From Notospermus geniculatus (Eukaryota; Nemertea; Pilidiophora; Heteronemertea; Lineidae), in assembly GCA_002633025.1 (NCBI GenBank), contig NMRB01000499.1, positions 289,022 to 353,021 of the forward strand: a DNA stretch of 64,000 nt. Direction: 5' to 3'. Made by a program: the position numbers and the translations under genes. The stretch's first letter is position 1. Each line of letters starts with the position of its first letter. The notes beneath the pieces were generated by a model. The model worked only from the letters and a program-made list of their open reading frames with translations, was not told the DNA's origin and did not search any database. Shown piece after piece: positions 33,704 to 47,600 of this stretch.

Positions 33704-36411
33704 CCTCCGACCCTCAGGCGAATTCACAACATTGTAGAGCAAGAAAAGATCGGCGTTTGTTGATCAGAACCATCTAAGGGAACACGTGTTTCAAAACTTT
33801 CAGACCTACAGACGAAATGGCACGAGTTTTGTGTGTTGGCGTCTGAGTGATTCCCTCGAACATCTGTACAAATGTTCCGCCGTGTATTCATTAAGGTATG
33901 GACACATAATATTCCTGTCTCCTTTATAAATAACTAACCATCATCAGATCAACATAATTCTATTTCAATCTCTGAGTCCTTTGTCTTTTGCTATCGTTGA
34001 TAGAAAATTAACAGATGTTGACTTATCTGATCTTATAACAAAGACTGACTGATAAGACCGCGCCGCTCCTCCCTGGAGAAAAAAAACTTCCCCCAAGCGT
34101 AGATTTTCTGCGATCAATTAAGTTGCTTTTGACAGACTTCTAGAAACACTTTTCTCCCAGGAACCCTCCCAGTCATTTGATATACGCACAATCGTTTTTC
34201 TTTCTATGATATATTCTATCTCTGACGTCACCCCCGACATTATCAGATTCTTTATGGCGTAGAGCCGGGGAGGTGGAGACACACGATAAGGCGTTTTTTT
34301 CAAATAAACGTCTCATTTTTCATAATCGCCAACCGTCCAGCATTGGTCACTCTTGCGGTAAAATCCCACTAATTCCTGTAATTTGTGAGGTTTGAATCCT
34401 GAGCTGTCGTGGAGTTTGGTCCTTAATTTCGCGATTAACAATGAGACACCTGCAGAACTACCGCCACTAGGAGGCGCTGTGAGCGGTTGTACCTGTTTTC
34501 GACGTCTCGTCCGTGTTGCACTGCGTCAAGGACGTCAAGGACGTCATGACACGGCGTCATTGCATTGCTTTGCTCTGTTTTTTGACGTCTTCGGTACAAC
34601 CGCTCGCAGCGCCGCCCTGTCGGGATAAAACGTTTCGCGCATTCCTCGTTAATTGTGGTGAAACACGCATTCATCTGTTGTACGAACCACAAAACCTGTA
34701 GTTGAACCGAGGTCTTGTACCCGATCCCTCTGTTTTCATCGACGTCGGACTCTTGAAGTATTGAGGGCGCTTCTCTCATGAAGCAAATCCCATCCATCTC
34801 AAATCTACAGAACACGCAAATTAAATTCCTTGGCTCCACGATCACAGCTGGAGAAGGACTTGGCGCTTACTTTCTTGGCCGTGAACACAGATTGATCTTC
34901 CCCTCTTTCCTTGTTCCAATCCATTCACGTATCTTGTCCTTGGCGCTGATTCTACTCGCATCATTCGTGGATCGATAGACTTGTCCTCATCAGGTCAGAG
35001 ACAAGCGACACTCTTTGATCCAGCTAGTGCGGTCTTACCATCGGTACGAGAATGGAGCCGAGAGAAAATGAGATTAACTTGTCAGACGCGTTGCCCTCAG
35101 AGGAGAAGAAGAGATGCATCGGGATTCCAAGGCTAATCTCTGGCAGGAGAAGGTGTTGGGGATAATTGAATGATGCAAGGTCATCTTTGATTAGGTCGCT
35201 CTACCAATAGTGTCATTTGTGACATTGGTTTTTGTTTTTGCGTCGCCTTCGACTCTCAATAAAAAGCCACACTGGCGTGACCTTCCCTGGTAAAAAAGGT
35301 ACGAGGAAAGAGGATTATAGTGGCATCACTGCCTGTATTCCCGCTACAACCAGCAGTTTTTGATGACCAATGGTGACCCAACCTTGATAGAATCTGTTCC
35401 TATCGATCATTTGTTACTCTATGCTGGGGAAGGAGACTTCTATCTTGCGACATGTGTTTATCCTTATCGTTGGCCAGGGACAGATTGATATGAATAAGTA
35501 ATGTCTAAGTGGACATTGATGGTAATGGATGCCGCCTCTGGGTGTAGCTCAGAATATCCTCCATTACTCGAATTCAGTCCGTCGCGGGATCTACATCAAT
35601 AAAACCCCTCTGGGCTCGAGAAATGTGATGTAAAAGATAACATTAAATTGGAATGCTGGTCACCCGGATGTAGGCGATGTTAAACAACAAGTTGAGTGAA
35701 CGACACAAGAGGGAGGTCCCGTCATGATTGGTCTGACCTTGGCTTTGATGAAGGTTATCAACATGGCATACTGATCAACCTGCCTTGAGGGCTCTTACGG
35801 GGATAGTACGTGTACGTTAGAAGGATAACGTACCCCAGAATAACTCGTTGATTGATATACTCACGTCGCTAATATGATGCACCATCAGGGCATGATAATT
35901 AACGTGGTTAGACTTCCGTCATGCATGTAACGCTCGCTGGAGACACATCATGGAGCGAGTCCATTAAAAATAATAACCGACTCCTATGAGAGAAGACGGT
36001 GTCATTTTCTTTGCTACTAAGCAGTAAGAGGATTCCCTTTTATAGGGATACATGTAATTAAAAATGGCTGCATCTCTGACGGAGTATCCGAGTGAGTTCG
36101 GTGCTCGTTCGTATAACGAAGTGAGAGATCAAAGCTCGGATCAAAGCCGGAAGTTTTCAGTTTTCTAAAGCTGGTGTTTTTGCGCCTAATCGCAATGCTG
36201 ATGGTGGTGTTTGTTCGCTGGAAGAGGATTCAAGAAGAACAAAGATGACCTGTGACCCATTGTGTGGCTGATGAGGTAAAAGACATTGTTCTGAGGGGGA
36301 CTGGATGAATTGCCGCATCATGCTTCACTTTTAGAAATAACAGAGGATTTTACAGAAAATTCCTGCAGCTCAGGGACTGGATCAGTAAAATTACAGACTC
36401 AAAGAAATGTT
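33704..36411. other. Allelic copy of intergenic 27555-30272; nothing new
   Basis: Same content as the left copy with point differences and small indels, for example an extra 10-base GGACGTCAAG near 34532 inside MITE family B. Confidence 0.6.
34461..34620. mobile_element. MITE family B, allelic copy of 28301-28450
   Basis: Same element with a small direct duplication in its centre. Confidence 0.85.
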
Positions 36412-36896
36412 AGTGCTTCTGCCAGGATTCCAAAAGGGCAGGGTATTTTTCGCCACCTCTGAAAAAGGGCATGGTACTAGATTTGCAAGGGAACGGCATA
36501 GTTGTGTCGGCGAAAAGGCAACAAGACTTGTTGCCAGTCCTACCACACAACAAGCCACGGGAATGAAAAAGCCGCTGCCACTCGCCAACTCGTTTTTGCA
36601 TGTTTTATGTCATTTTTTGTAAATAATCTGTCATTGTCTTCCACACTTTTGGTCTTTCTGTCATTGTTCGAAAAAGCTCTGCGTTGAGAATGGATTTACG
36701 CGAGTACGGCATGGCAGGTTTTCGATGGGACAGGGCCAGTTGATACTAGGGCATGGCGTAAAAAAAATTGGTCTGGTGAGGCAGGGCACTTTCTGAAAAG
36801 GGGCATGGTGCTAATTTTGGCCTTGAAAAGGGCAAATGGCGCTTGGAAAAAGGGGCATGGGGGAGCGCCATTCCATTTTGCTCTAGCTGAAGCACT
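36412..36896. mobile_element. 485-bp hAT-like non-autonomous element, present in one allele only
   Basis: Begins AGTGCTTCTGCCAG and ends CTAGCTGAAGCACT, an imperfect 14-base terminal inverted repeat. It is flanked by AAATGTT(A) on both sides, a 7-8 base target duplication. The other copy (around 30264) has the empty site AAATGTTAACCGAG. The interior is rich in AAGGGGCATGG and encodes nothing recognisable. Confidence 0.85.
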
Positions 36897-37976
36897 AAAT
36901 GTTAACAGAGAGTTGACTGGAGGCTGACCAAATTATATTTTCATACTGCTCTCAGAAAGCATCATTCTGGACAGTCCAACTGAATCCAACCAACACAGGA
37001 AAACATAAATCATACCATATGTAAATTTACAGAAAGTTCCGGAGACTCTGCTGCAGGCAATTTCTGTAAAATTATTACAATAATTTCTAACAATGTTCGT
37101 CTCGTCAGGAGACGGAAATGTTGCTGAATGTGGCCGGAGGTGACAAATTGTAAAGGCACAGACGTCTGCTGCTTTCTAATAACCTTTCTCCACCTTGACT
37201 GATAAGTCCACTGAGAAATCACTCTCAAGAAAAGGCTACACACCTTTTTTACTCGGTGACATTCACGATCACCATCTAAAGAACCAGCACTGAAGTGTCC
37301 GGTGTGGCGTGCATGTTGCTGGGGACATGTTTTCCCTGAGGCACGGCTGCTGAGACGTTTTAAGAGTGCAGTCGCCTTCGTTGAGGATATTAAATAATGA
37401 ATGGGTTTTATGGAATACAGCGCCATCAATAAGCAACAGGCCACGGAATGTTTCGTATCAATGCTTAGAGAAACAGCATTAACAAATGAACCCCATAACC
37501 CACAACCTCAATAGGTGTCACTAGTGGTAAAAACTATTGAAATGAAAGTGATAACCTGGTCCTGATCAATTTTCCACACAAAAGGCGTGGTTTTGGTGTG
37601 CTGCTCTTCCTAATAGCTATAGTCCCCATTTCTTGGCCATAAGACTCACTTCGTCATTGCCTATAATATTTGATTTCTAGACTACGTATCATTGTTCATC
37701 TGTCGAGCTAGATGCCGTCAGATCTCACGAAAGATGCTGATCTACGACCATCAAGCCATTACTCTCTGTTCGACTCGATCTTGCTTCCCTGTTTCCTCCG
37801 GCGTAGCCACATTTGATCGGATGACAAATCGTTTCCGGGGATTGATGCCTACCCTTTATGGAGACACATTGTTGTTGATTATGATGTTGTTGATATAAGC
37901 GGCATGAGGAGCAGAGAATTACCGACGACGTTGTCAGTAAGCTTGGAGAAAAAGGAGAGGAACCTGAAAAGAGGGA
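36897..37976. other. Allelic copy of 30265-31349
   Basis: Continues the second haplotype to the end of the overlap. A minus-strand open frame at 37010-37444 (144 codons) is shorter and split in the other copy, so it is not credible as a gene. Confidence 0.6.
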
Positions 37977-40040
37977 ATCGACACGAGCAGGGTGATGGAC
38001 AATACCACCCACATGATTCTCTCGGCTTATTTTAGAACCTCCTTCTCCACCTTCTAGCTCTGACATTAAGGTGACTCACGGAACAGAAGCAAAGCCAATC
38101 GGATCTGAGCTACCGTACCTTCTTTTAGATTGCTACAGGAGGTAAGCCCCAGGCTACATTGTTAATATCTTGTGTCCTTAGAGAGGTCATCACGCTTCAA
38201 GACGAAAGAAATCTCACATATTCTTTGAAGATTTTAGGGGTAATGGGGATACAGATACCAGGCAATGACTGAGCACTGTGACTGGACGTATTTCGAGGCG
38301 GGACATACACCGACTTCTCCCAATTAACGCAGTCAAAGGGCACATCGACCGCCACCCAAGAATTGCAGAAGGGGTACATAAGGCCCTAGTGGGCTTCCTA
38401 AAAACCCTAAGGACAGGTAAATCAAATTTTGTGGGAGACCGTATATATGGTTTCGCTGTACCAGTACATTCAGTTAGAGGAAAAAGTTGAACACCCGACC
38501 AAGTTCAATAATCAACGAAAATAAACATGCTTTACTTACTTTGAAAGTTTTAATCCACGAGTCTTGTTGAATGTTTTTGTCTTCAGTGTATTCAGCTAAT
38601 TATCCACACAGCCTGATAGCATTCGTGTTGCAGCAATGGCAATGATGATGGACTGTTCTTATCAAACCTTCGGTCGTATTTCCGAATATCCTCCAAACGT
38701 TTTAGGCGTTGCGGCACTGACCGCCAGTATTTTCACAATGTCGACCAAGTTTCCAATACAATTTCCCCGTCTTCAGGAGTTACTCAAGCATCAGAATGGG
38801 GACCGCGTTGTTCTGCCAATCCAATTATATAATGCTTTCCTGACCGTTCCTTGACAGACTACCCAGCCGACAGGGTCTCAGCCAAGAACCTCTACCGGTA
38901 TCTCATCAGTGGATCACACAGCTAGTCGATCAACCCACGCTCGGTATCGTCAACCACCAACCTCGTATCAGAAAGCCACGAGAGGATCGCTTCTCGTTCA
39001 TCAAACGACGACTTCGAGTCGATGGAATCTGTGAACGGCTTTTACCAGCTGTCTAACTCCACTCACAGTTATCAACAATCCCACACACTGAACTAAATGG
39101 TGATTTGTACAATCTGTCGACACCAGATGGCGTGTAACATCGGCGGACACGCCTATCTTCAACGACACACCAACGCAAACGTCTATCCTTTGTTCGGGGC
39201 TCTGTTGGTGGCATCGAGCAAGATTCAAGATTCAAATAAGTTTATTGCGCCTTGCACTACATAGGTGTCCATCAGCAGAAATACAATAAACTGGTGCATG
39301 TTTGACAGACAAAGATAAGAACAGAGTGGTACGAGGTGGATGGGGATCTGTCTCCGGAATGTACCCCATCCACGACAGCTAAGAAGTGCATTGGTGTGTT
39401 AAGCAATTAAAACAAGTTAGATACAATGGCATTGCCGATAGCGTTGACGTTTCGGGGCTGGGAGAACCTTGTGGGCCTACAACTCATTCATTCATATCGA
39501 AATATCACCTTTGACAGAAGGACTGTCGAGGCCAACATGGCTTCCATTTTGTTAGGCTATCAACGACAGCAACCGAAAGTGGAAAATGCGTTGCGGTTAC
39601 CTGGCCGGATTGCGAGAATTGCCGAGTTGTTCGACTTGTTCTCATTTCCTAGGCCTGGGGCGTGGACCCCATGCTCGTCGGGTGATTCTGGCTGAATGCG
39701 ACAAGCACATACGTTGTCGATCCCAAATAGTGCAGGTATAACGAGGCTTTTGACACACACATTCACATTATGGTTGTGTTATCAAGACCTCTGAAGCCAG
39801 AAAGAGGCTAATGAGATTTCCAAAGAAATCATTGATATGAATAACCAAGAAAGTGGAAAAATCCGAAGATGAAGATTTTATGTGCAAATTAAACATCGAT
39901 TTTAATAAGTTATCTTTACATCTGTCCGAGATTCCCCGACTAAAGGAGCATATAGAGAGATCAGTCCACATCCAGTTGGCCAGTCGAGCGTGAGGCCTAG
40001 GGGAATAAAGTCCGACGTTCTTCAGAATGAAATCGTCATT
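37977..40040. other. Intergenic, nothing recognised
   Basis: Short open frames only (for example 38278-38490 and 39426-39695) with no family resemblance. A repeat-like segment with TTCAAATAAGTTTATTGCGCC lies near 39231-39290. Confidence 0.45.
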
Positions 40041-40172
40041 GGTAGTGACTTCCCTGTCCTCATGGTAGTGACTTCCCCGTCCTCATGGTAGTGACTTCCC
40101 TGTCCTCATGGTAGTGACTTCCCTGTCCTCATGGTAGTGACTTCCCCGTCCTCATGGTAGTGACTTCCCTGT
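40041..40172. repeat. 23-bp minisatellite running into the gap
   Basis: At least 5.7 copies of GGTAGTGACTTCCC(T/C)GTCCTCAT ending at the N run. The gap may consist in part of more copies. Confidence 0.9.
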
Positions 40173-40912
40173 NNNNNNNNNNNNNNNNNNNNNNNNNNNN
40201 NNNNNNNNNNNNNNNNNNNNNNNNNNNNNNNNNNNNNNNNNNNNNNNNNNNNNNNNNNNNNNNNNNNNNNNNNNNNNNNNNNNNNNNNNNNNNNNNNNNN
40301 NNNNNNNNNNNNNNNNNNNNNNNNNNNNNNNNNNNNNNNNNNNNNNNNNNNNNNNNNNNNNNNNNNNNNNNNNNNNNNNNNNNNNNNNNNNNNNNNNNNN
40401 NNNNNNNNNNNNNNNNNNNNNNNNNNNNNNNNNNNNNNNNNNNNNNNNNNNNNNNNNNNNNNNNNNNNNNNNNNNNNNNNNNNNNNNNNNNNNNNNNNNN
40501 NNNNNNNNNNNNNNNNNNNNNNNNNNNNNNNNNNNNNNNNNNNNNNNNNNNNNNNNNNNNNNNNNNNNNNNNNNNNNNNNNNNNNNNNNNNNNNNNNNNN
40601 NNNNNNNNNNNNNNNNNNNNNNNNNNNNNNNNNNNNNNNNNNNNNNNNNNNNNNNNNNNNNNNNNNNNNNNNNNNNNNNNNNNNNNNNNNNNNNNNNNNN
40701 NNNNNNNNNNNNNNNNNNNNNNNNNNNNNNNNNNNNNNNNNNNNNNNNNNNNNNNNNNNNNNNNNNNNNNNNNNNNNNNNNNNNNNNNNNNNNNNNNNNN
40801 NNNNNNNNNNNNNNNNNNNNNNNNNNNNNNNNNNNNNNNNNNNNNNNNNNNNNNNNNNNNNNNNNNNNNNNNNNNNNNNNNNNNNNNNNNNNNNNNNNNN
40901 NNNNNNNNNNNN
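40173..40912. other. Assembly gap, 740 N
   Basis: Run of N, lying immediately after the donor site of the last visible Ig exon of the LamG/Ig gene. Further exons may lie in it or beyond. Confidence 0.95.
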
Positions 40913-40920
40913 CAACCTAC

Positions 40921-43900
40921 CTATGACCACATTGACAGCGTGGCTTGCAGTGGCTCCCTCTGTATTGATGGCCTGACATGAATATGTGCCACCATCAGAC
41001 ACCACAACCCCAGCTTTGGTATAAACGGCATTCTTTACTCCAGATGAAGTCAGGAGTGTCGTCCCTTTGTACCACTTAAACTCGTTGACAGGGACATTAT
41101 TGGAAGCTTGGCAGGTTAAGGTAAGGGTGGATGATTCGGTCACCGTCCCGCCAGGCGGCAAGCCGGAGATTATAGGCGGGGCTGGTGGCACTGAAATAGA
41201 TGATGAATCCAACTGAAGACATCTTGGAACACGCCACCCGAATTCGGATCGCAAAGAAATTCCATTCCGGCTGGTTATAAACTGCATCCCTGCTGAGCCC
41301 AGCATATTCTAGTGACCAAGGTCTGATGCTTGCTTCTCCCCGAAGACGGCAACTCTCGTGGTTACACAATGTGTGTGAATGTTGAGGAATAGAACAGACA
41401 AACAGAAGTTATAATATTCTACCATCCCTACCTTTACTGCAGAATGTTGTGTTGTACAATCTTGCTTCGTACACCGTCAAAGCCCTGCCGTATATCGCCA
41501 AGCAGGATAATGACATCCCATCGTTACTACCAAACTGGAACTCCGTTTCGTCCCCGTGGATGATACCGGCTCCAAATGGCTTCTTGACGCATGCGTAGTT
41601 GACACAAACTATGGCATCGCCAGTGTCGAAGTTATACGACCACGAGACGGCGTTCCACATGTTCGCTTTCACGTATAATCCGAAACCATTTTCGTGTCGA
41701 ATGTTATCCGACGTGACGAACTTTAGGTAGAGCTGAAATAGATGTACATGTACGGCTTTTTGCCAGCTCTGATATGATGAAGTCGCAAGGTATAAGGAAT
41801 ACACGAACTTCGCTATATTCGACGAATGTAAATATCATGACGGCCTAACGTGAAAGCAGTAGTTGAAACCTCGAACTTTCAATCGGAGTGAGGATGGAGA
41901 AGGTGTTTTATCCTCAGCTAGGAATTTCTCTTGTGACAACAGGTAACTTCATCTCCTGTGGCGGGAAAAGCTAGCCCCATGAGAAAGTGCGAAAGGAATA
42001 AAGTGATCTAAGAGTGATGGAGATTCTTTCTGTCATGACAGGTAATCGTTCTTACCTGAAGATTATAAAGCTTCATCACCAGATAAGATGATGGCATCAG
42101 TTTGAACACGACTGTTGTCCCAGACGTAACCGTGGTCATCATATAAGTTGTTAGAGTAAAACTCTTCTCGAGTCCTGTCTTGAGGTGCGTATTAACAGGA
42201 AGATCCACCCTCTGTTTGAAGTACGATCCGGACCCTGCTTTACCATTTGGACCAGAAACCGATGTCAAGGACGCATCGATCAAATTATTTTTGCCAAGTA
42301 CGTCTCTTCCTTTGTGCACGATGTTCAACGGCCAAAGTCCTATGACGGGAGGGCTACGAACACCTAAAACATATCAAAGGTGTCCAAAAGTTTGTACTCG
42401 GACATCACTCGTGATTTTGATTGGGTCATTGATGAATGCTTTTTGGTCAAGTCAACGATGCCACCAGTGACGATACGTCGATACGTCTTGTCCAATCGCA
42501 TGCGCTTACGTCAGTTTCAGCGGAATATTCTAAAGAACCAATCAAAAAAGCGGTAACAGAAAGACTTAGGCTGGGGAAATAAATAAGACTGAGCACTGCA
42601 AGCTCTGTTCACACCAATGCAGATGACCGAGCCACAAGGACAGGTTTCAGGCCAGGTGGAGCGAACAGAATGTTTAGGAACACTTACCGCCGTTCACTGT
42701 CAGAATCAGGTGATCGGATGAAACGCTGGCGACGCCATTTTTGAACGCCTTGCACGAGTACGATCCGGCATCATCCGCCGTTGCCGTGCCACTGAACACA
42801 GCGTCTTGAACGCCCCCTATCATTCGGATACCTCTCTTGTACCACGCCCATGAATCAGGGATGACTCCTTTCTCTCCTTTTGTACACGTAAAGGAAAAGT
42901 CCACCCCAGCGTTCATTGTGACGGCTGTTTTCAAAATGTCACCCTCTCTGATTAATGGTTTGTCCGGTGCCGCTGGAATCACAAGTTTGTTGAACAGATA
43001 TCAAGAAGAACCACAGGCAGGTACGGACAGCATACTCTGACCATTGAAACGAAGGGAACCGAACGGAAATCATTCAGTCGTTTGTGGAGTGACTGCTGCG
43101 ATCTGTACGTCCGACCGGAAGAAAACAGGACACTGGTTTTGTCTCCTCTCCATGATTTATTACCTCATCATTGATTGTGCTCGCAGAAGCCGATTAAAAC
43201 GATGGACTATACATTTAATAATGTTTGTGTATTTACTCATATTTTAACTGTTAATGTTATACTCACGATTAACTGTTAATGTTAATGTATCTGAAAGGGG
43301 ACTGGCCAAGATCCCTATTAATGCCTTGCACTGGTACGAACCATCGTCACTCGCCACAGCTGTCTTAGAGAACTTAGCACCCGAGGTGTCTGCAGTAAAG
43401 GGTGAACCTGCCTTATACCACCTCCAGGAGTCAGGGGTCGGACCGATCGCCCCTTTCGTGCAGGATAAGGTGAAGACCTTTCCCTCATCGACAGTGACAG
43501 AGGTTTTCACGATGCCTCCCTCCGTGATAGACGGTTTGGTTGGTGGCACTGTAACAGGACAGGTAGACTGGCTGAGGAAAAGTTATCATTCTTAAACGTT
43601 GTCATAGGTCCCACCAGATCGTTGCAAAAACTCCCGCTTATGTTACAGTCGACTCCTTTTCTCACGCATAATGCGACATCGATCTTAGGCACGTCTTCAT
43701 CGTCATCGTCATCGGCCTCGCCGTCTTCATCACCACCACTAACACCACCACCACCAACACCAACAACAACAACAGCAACAGCAGTACCATCACAGCAACA
43801 ACTACCACCACCACCACCACAACAACAACAACAACAACCATCATCCGCGAGCGGAAGAAACTGTGGAACTCCTTTGTCTCTCCGCTTCCTCAGGCTTTGA

Positions 43901-44613
43901 ACAAGAGAACATTGCTTGATCATCGTTTGTGCTCGCAGAAGCTGATGAAACAATGAAACACTAGATATAATCTACAATACGTATGTACTCACCTTTAACT
44001 GTTAATGTTAATGTATCGGAGAAGGGACTGGCCAAGGTCCCTACGTATGCTTTACACTGGTACGAACCATCGTCACTCGCCACAGCTGTCTTAGAGAACT
44101 TAGCACCGGAGGTGTCTGCAGTAAAGGGTGAACCTCCCTTATACCACTTCCAGGAGTCAGGGGTCGGGCCGTTCGCCCCTTTCGTGCAGGTTAAGGTGAA
44201 GGCTTTTCCTTCATCGACAGTGACAGAGGTTTTCACGATGCCTCCCTCCGTGATAGACGGTTTGGTTGGTGGCACTGTAACAGGACAGGTAGACTGGCTG
44301 AGAAAAAAGTAATCATCGGCGCATCTTACAATCCACTATTGCATGCTAACTGTTGTCGTAGGCCTAACCGGGGCGTTGCAGATCTCACTTATATACTGCC
44401 GACTCATAACGTTACACTTTTTCTAACGCATAATGTTACATCGACCATTAGGCATAATGTGACACGACTGTCCAGAAAGCTATATACGTCGTCATCGTCA
44501 TCATCATCGAACTCATCACTGCCATCGACGTCACCGTCGTCGTCATCAACAGCATCGCAACAACAACTGCAAACAGCACCACCAACAACAACAACAACAA
44601 TACCATCACCAAC

Positions 44614-44645
<32 letters not shown>

Positions 44646-47600
44646 AAACCATGATCATACCCGAGCGGAAGTAAGTGTCTACTCTTCTCCAGGCTTCGAC
44701 AACACGACATAGCTTGATCTTTGGTTGTGCAGAAGCTGATGAAATGATAAACCACTAAATACATGTAATCTTCATGATGTTTGTACTCACCTTTAACTGT
44801 TAATGTTAATGTATCCGAGAAGGGACTGGCCAAGGTCCCTACGTATGCCCTGCACTGGTACGAACCATCGTCACCAGCCACAGCTGTCTTGGAGAACTTA
44901 GCACCCGAGGTGTCTGCAGTAAAGGGTGAACCTCCCTTATACCACTTCCAGGAATCAGGGGTCGGGCCGCTCGCCCCTTTCGTGCACGTGAAAGTAAAGA
45001 CCTTTCCTTCATCGACAGTGACAGAGGTTTTCACGATGCCTCCCTCCGTGATAGACGGTTTGGTTGGTGGCACTGTAACATGACAGGTAGACTGGTTGAG
45101 AAAAAAGCAATCATCGGCGCATCTTACAATACACTATTGCATGCTTTGTCGTAGGCCTAACCGGGGCGTTGCAGATCTCACTTATATACTGCCGACTCAT
45201 AACGTTACACTTTTTCTAACGCATAATGTTCCATCGACCTTAGTCATAATGTAACACGACTGTCCAGAAAGCTATATACGTCGTCATCGTCATCATCATC
45301 GAACTCATCACTGCCATCGACGTCACCGTCGTCGTCATCACCAGCATCGCAACAACAACTGCAAACACCACCACCAACAACAACAACAATACCATCACCA
45401 ACACCACCAACAACAAAAACCATCATGATCATACCCGAGCGGAAGTAAGTGTCTACTCTTCTCCAGGCTTCGACAACACGACATAGCTTGATCTTTGGTT
45501 GTGCAGAAGCTGATGAAATGATAAACCACTAAATACATGTAATCTCCATGATGTATGTACTCACCTTTAACTGTTAATGTCAGTGTATCCGAGACGGGAC
45601 TGGCCAAGGTCCCTACGTATGCCCTGCACTGGTACGAACCATCGTCACCAGCCACAGCTGTCTTGGAGAACTTAGCACCCGAGGTGTCTGCAGTAAAGGG
45701 TGAACCTCCCTTATACCACTTCCAGGAATCAGGGGTCGGGCCGCTCGCCCCTTTCGTGCAGGTGAAAGTGAAGACCTTTCCTTCATCGACAGTGACAGAG
45801 GTTTTCACGATGCCTCCCTCCGTGATAGACGGTTTGAAACTACTCAAAAACAATTAAGAACATGCTTGTCTGCTTCGGAGGCACCATATTTCTATCTATT
45901 GGTAATACATTTATGGGGTGTAAATCCAACCGTTCAAAAGTTAGCTGTACATCGGGTCCCATTCTCTTGTACAACGCTCATCATGTGTCAGTTCTTGGGT
46001 TCAATGATAAAGTCAGTGTCCTGAACTTCAAAGTCAATTTTTCGGCGTCTTGCAAAAAATCTCCAAGGCCACCCACCCTAGTGCGACTCAGGGGGGTCCC
46101 CTGAACACATTACCAGGGGGTGGCTTTTTACAGCAGCTGGTACCCCATTTTCGCCAAAAATGGGGTTTTGCCCCCTGGGTATGAGGCAACGATGTCGACA
46201 GCATGCTTAGCGTTTGAAATTGAGCGATGGATGTGAGGGATACGCATGCGCACGGGTCGTATCGTCTATCCGTATCACGTATGACTTTAATAGGAAATGC
46301 ATTAGCACGATACGTCATACGTGACACGGATCAACGATACGGAGCCTTGCTGAAAGTCCCTGCCACCTACAACTTATCATCATAACTATAGAGAGCTTAT
46401 CAACTGGACAAACTGAACTCGTCACAGAGATGTGCTACTCGCCATGACAAGTAACTCGTCAGACTGACTAGCATCTTGTCAATATTCACACTGACAAGCT
46501 GCGGTGACAAGAATTTTTTAAGAGTGCAGGTAGACTGGTTGAGAAAAAAGTAATCGCTATCATTGCTAACTGTTGTCGTAGGCCTAACCGGGGCTTTGCA
46601 AATCTCACTTTAATGTGCCGACTCATATTCCGTTACACTTTTTCTAACGCATAATGTTACATCGACCTTAGGAATAATGTAAACGACTGTCCAGAAAGCT
46701 ATGTACGTCGTCATCGTCATCACCACCACCACCAACAACACCAACACCACCACCACCAACAACAATAACCATGATCATACCCGAGCGGAAGAAAGTGTTC
46801 ACCCTTCTTCAGGCTTCGACAACAGAGCATAGCTTGATCTTTGGTTGTGCAGAAGCTGATGAAATGATAAACCACTAAATACATGTAATCTACAATACAT
46901 ACTCACGATTAACTGTTAATGTTAATGTATCCGAGAAGGGACTGGCCAAGGTCCCTACGTATGCCATGCACTGGTACGAACCATCGTCACCAGCCACAGC
47001 TATCTTAGAGAACTTAGCCCCCACGATGCCTGAATCAGTGAAGAGTGAACCTTTCTTATACCACACCCAGGAGTCAGGGGTCGGGCCGTTCGCCCCGTTC
47101 GTGCAGGTTAAGGTGAAGACTTTTCCTTCATCGACAGTGACAGAGGTTTTCACGATGCCTCCCTCCGTGATAGACGGTTTGGTTGGTGGCACTGCAACAG
47201 GACAGGTAGACTGGTTAAGATAAAAAGTAATCATCGGCGCATCTTACAACTCAGTATTACAATCATCAGTTCTCGAAGTGGTCTGGCCGTGGTAGGCCTA
47301 TCAGGTGAGACGGTAACTATAATATAAGTGGAAGAGTGTGATTTTTACGGCCCAAGTAGCTTTCTGAAATTGTGTAAGAAAAGGGACAACGTTCGAGTTT
47401 GATATCATTTCAGAGGCATCACTTACCTTTGACTGTCAAGACCAAGATCTCTGACGGAGGACCTGTGACACCGTTACTGATAACCTTACACGCGTACGAC
47501 CCAGCATCAGCTTCAACTGCGGTACCACTGAACACGGCACCGTTGACTCCCGCCGTGAATTTCACACCATTTTTGTACCATTCCCACGTTATCATGGACA

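Noticed and set aside
37010-37444. 144-codon open frame
   Set aside because: The allelic copy (30389-30816) does not keep it open over the same length.
40106-41305. 399-residue open frame through the 740-N gap
   Set aside because: Made of unknown residues; only 40921-41190 is a supported Ig exon.
43622-45432. Open frames rich in Ser/Pro/Thr or Val/Leu/Asp on both strands
   Set aside because: They run through trinucleotide tracts in Ig introns and conflict with well-supported exons.
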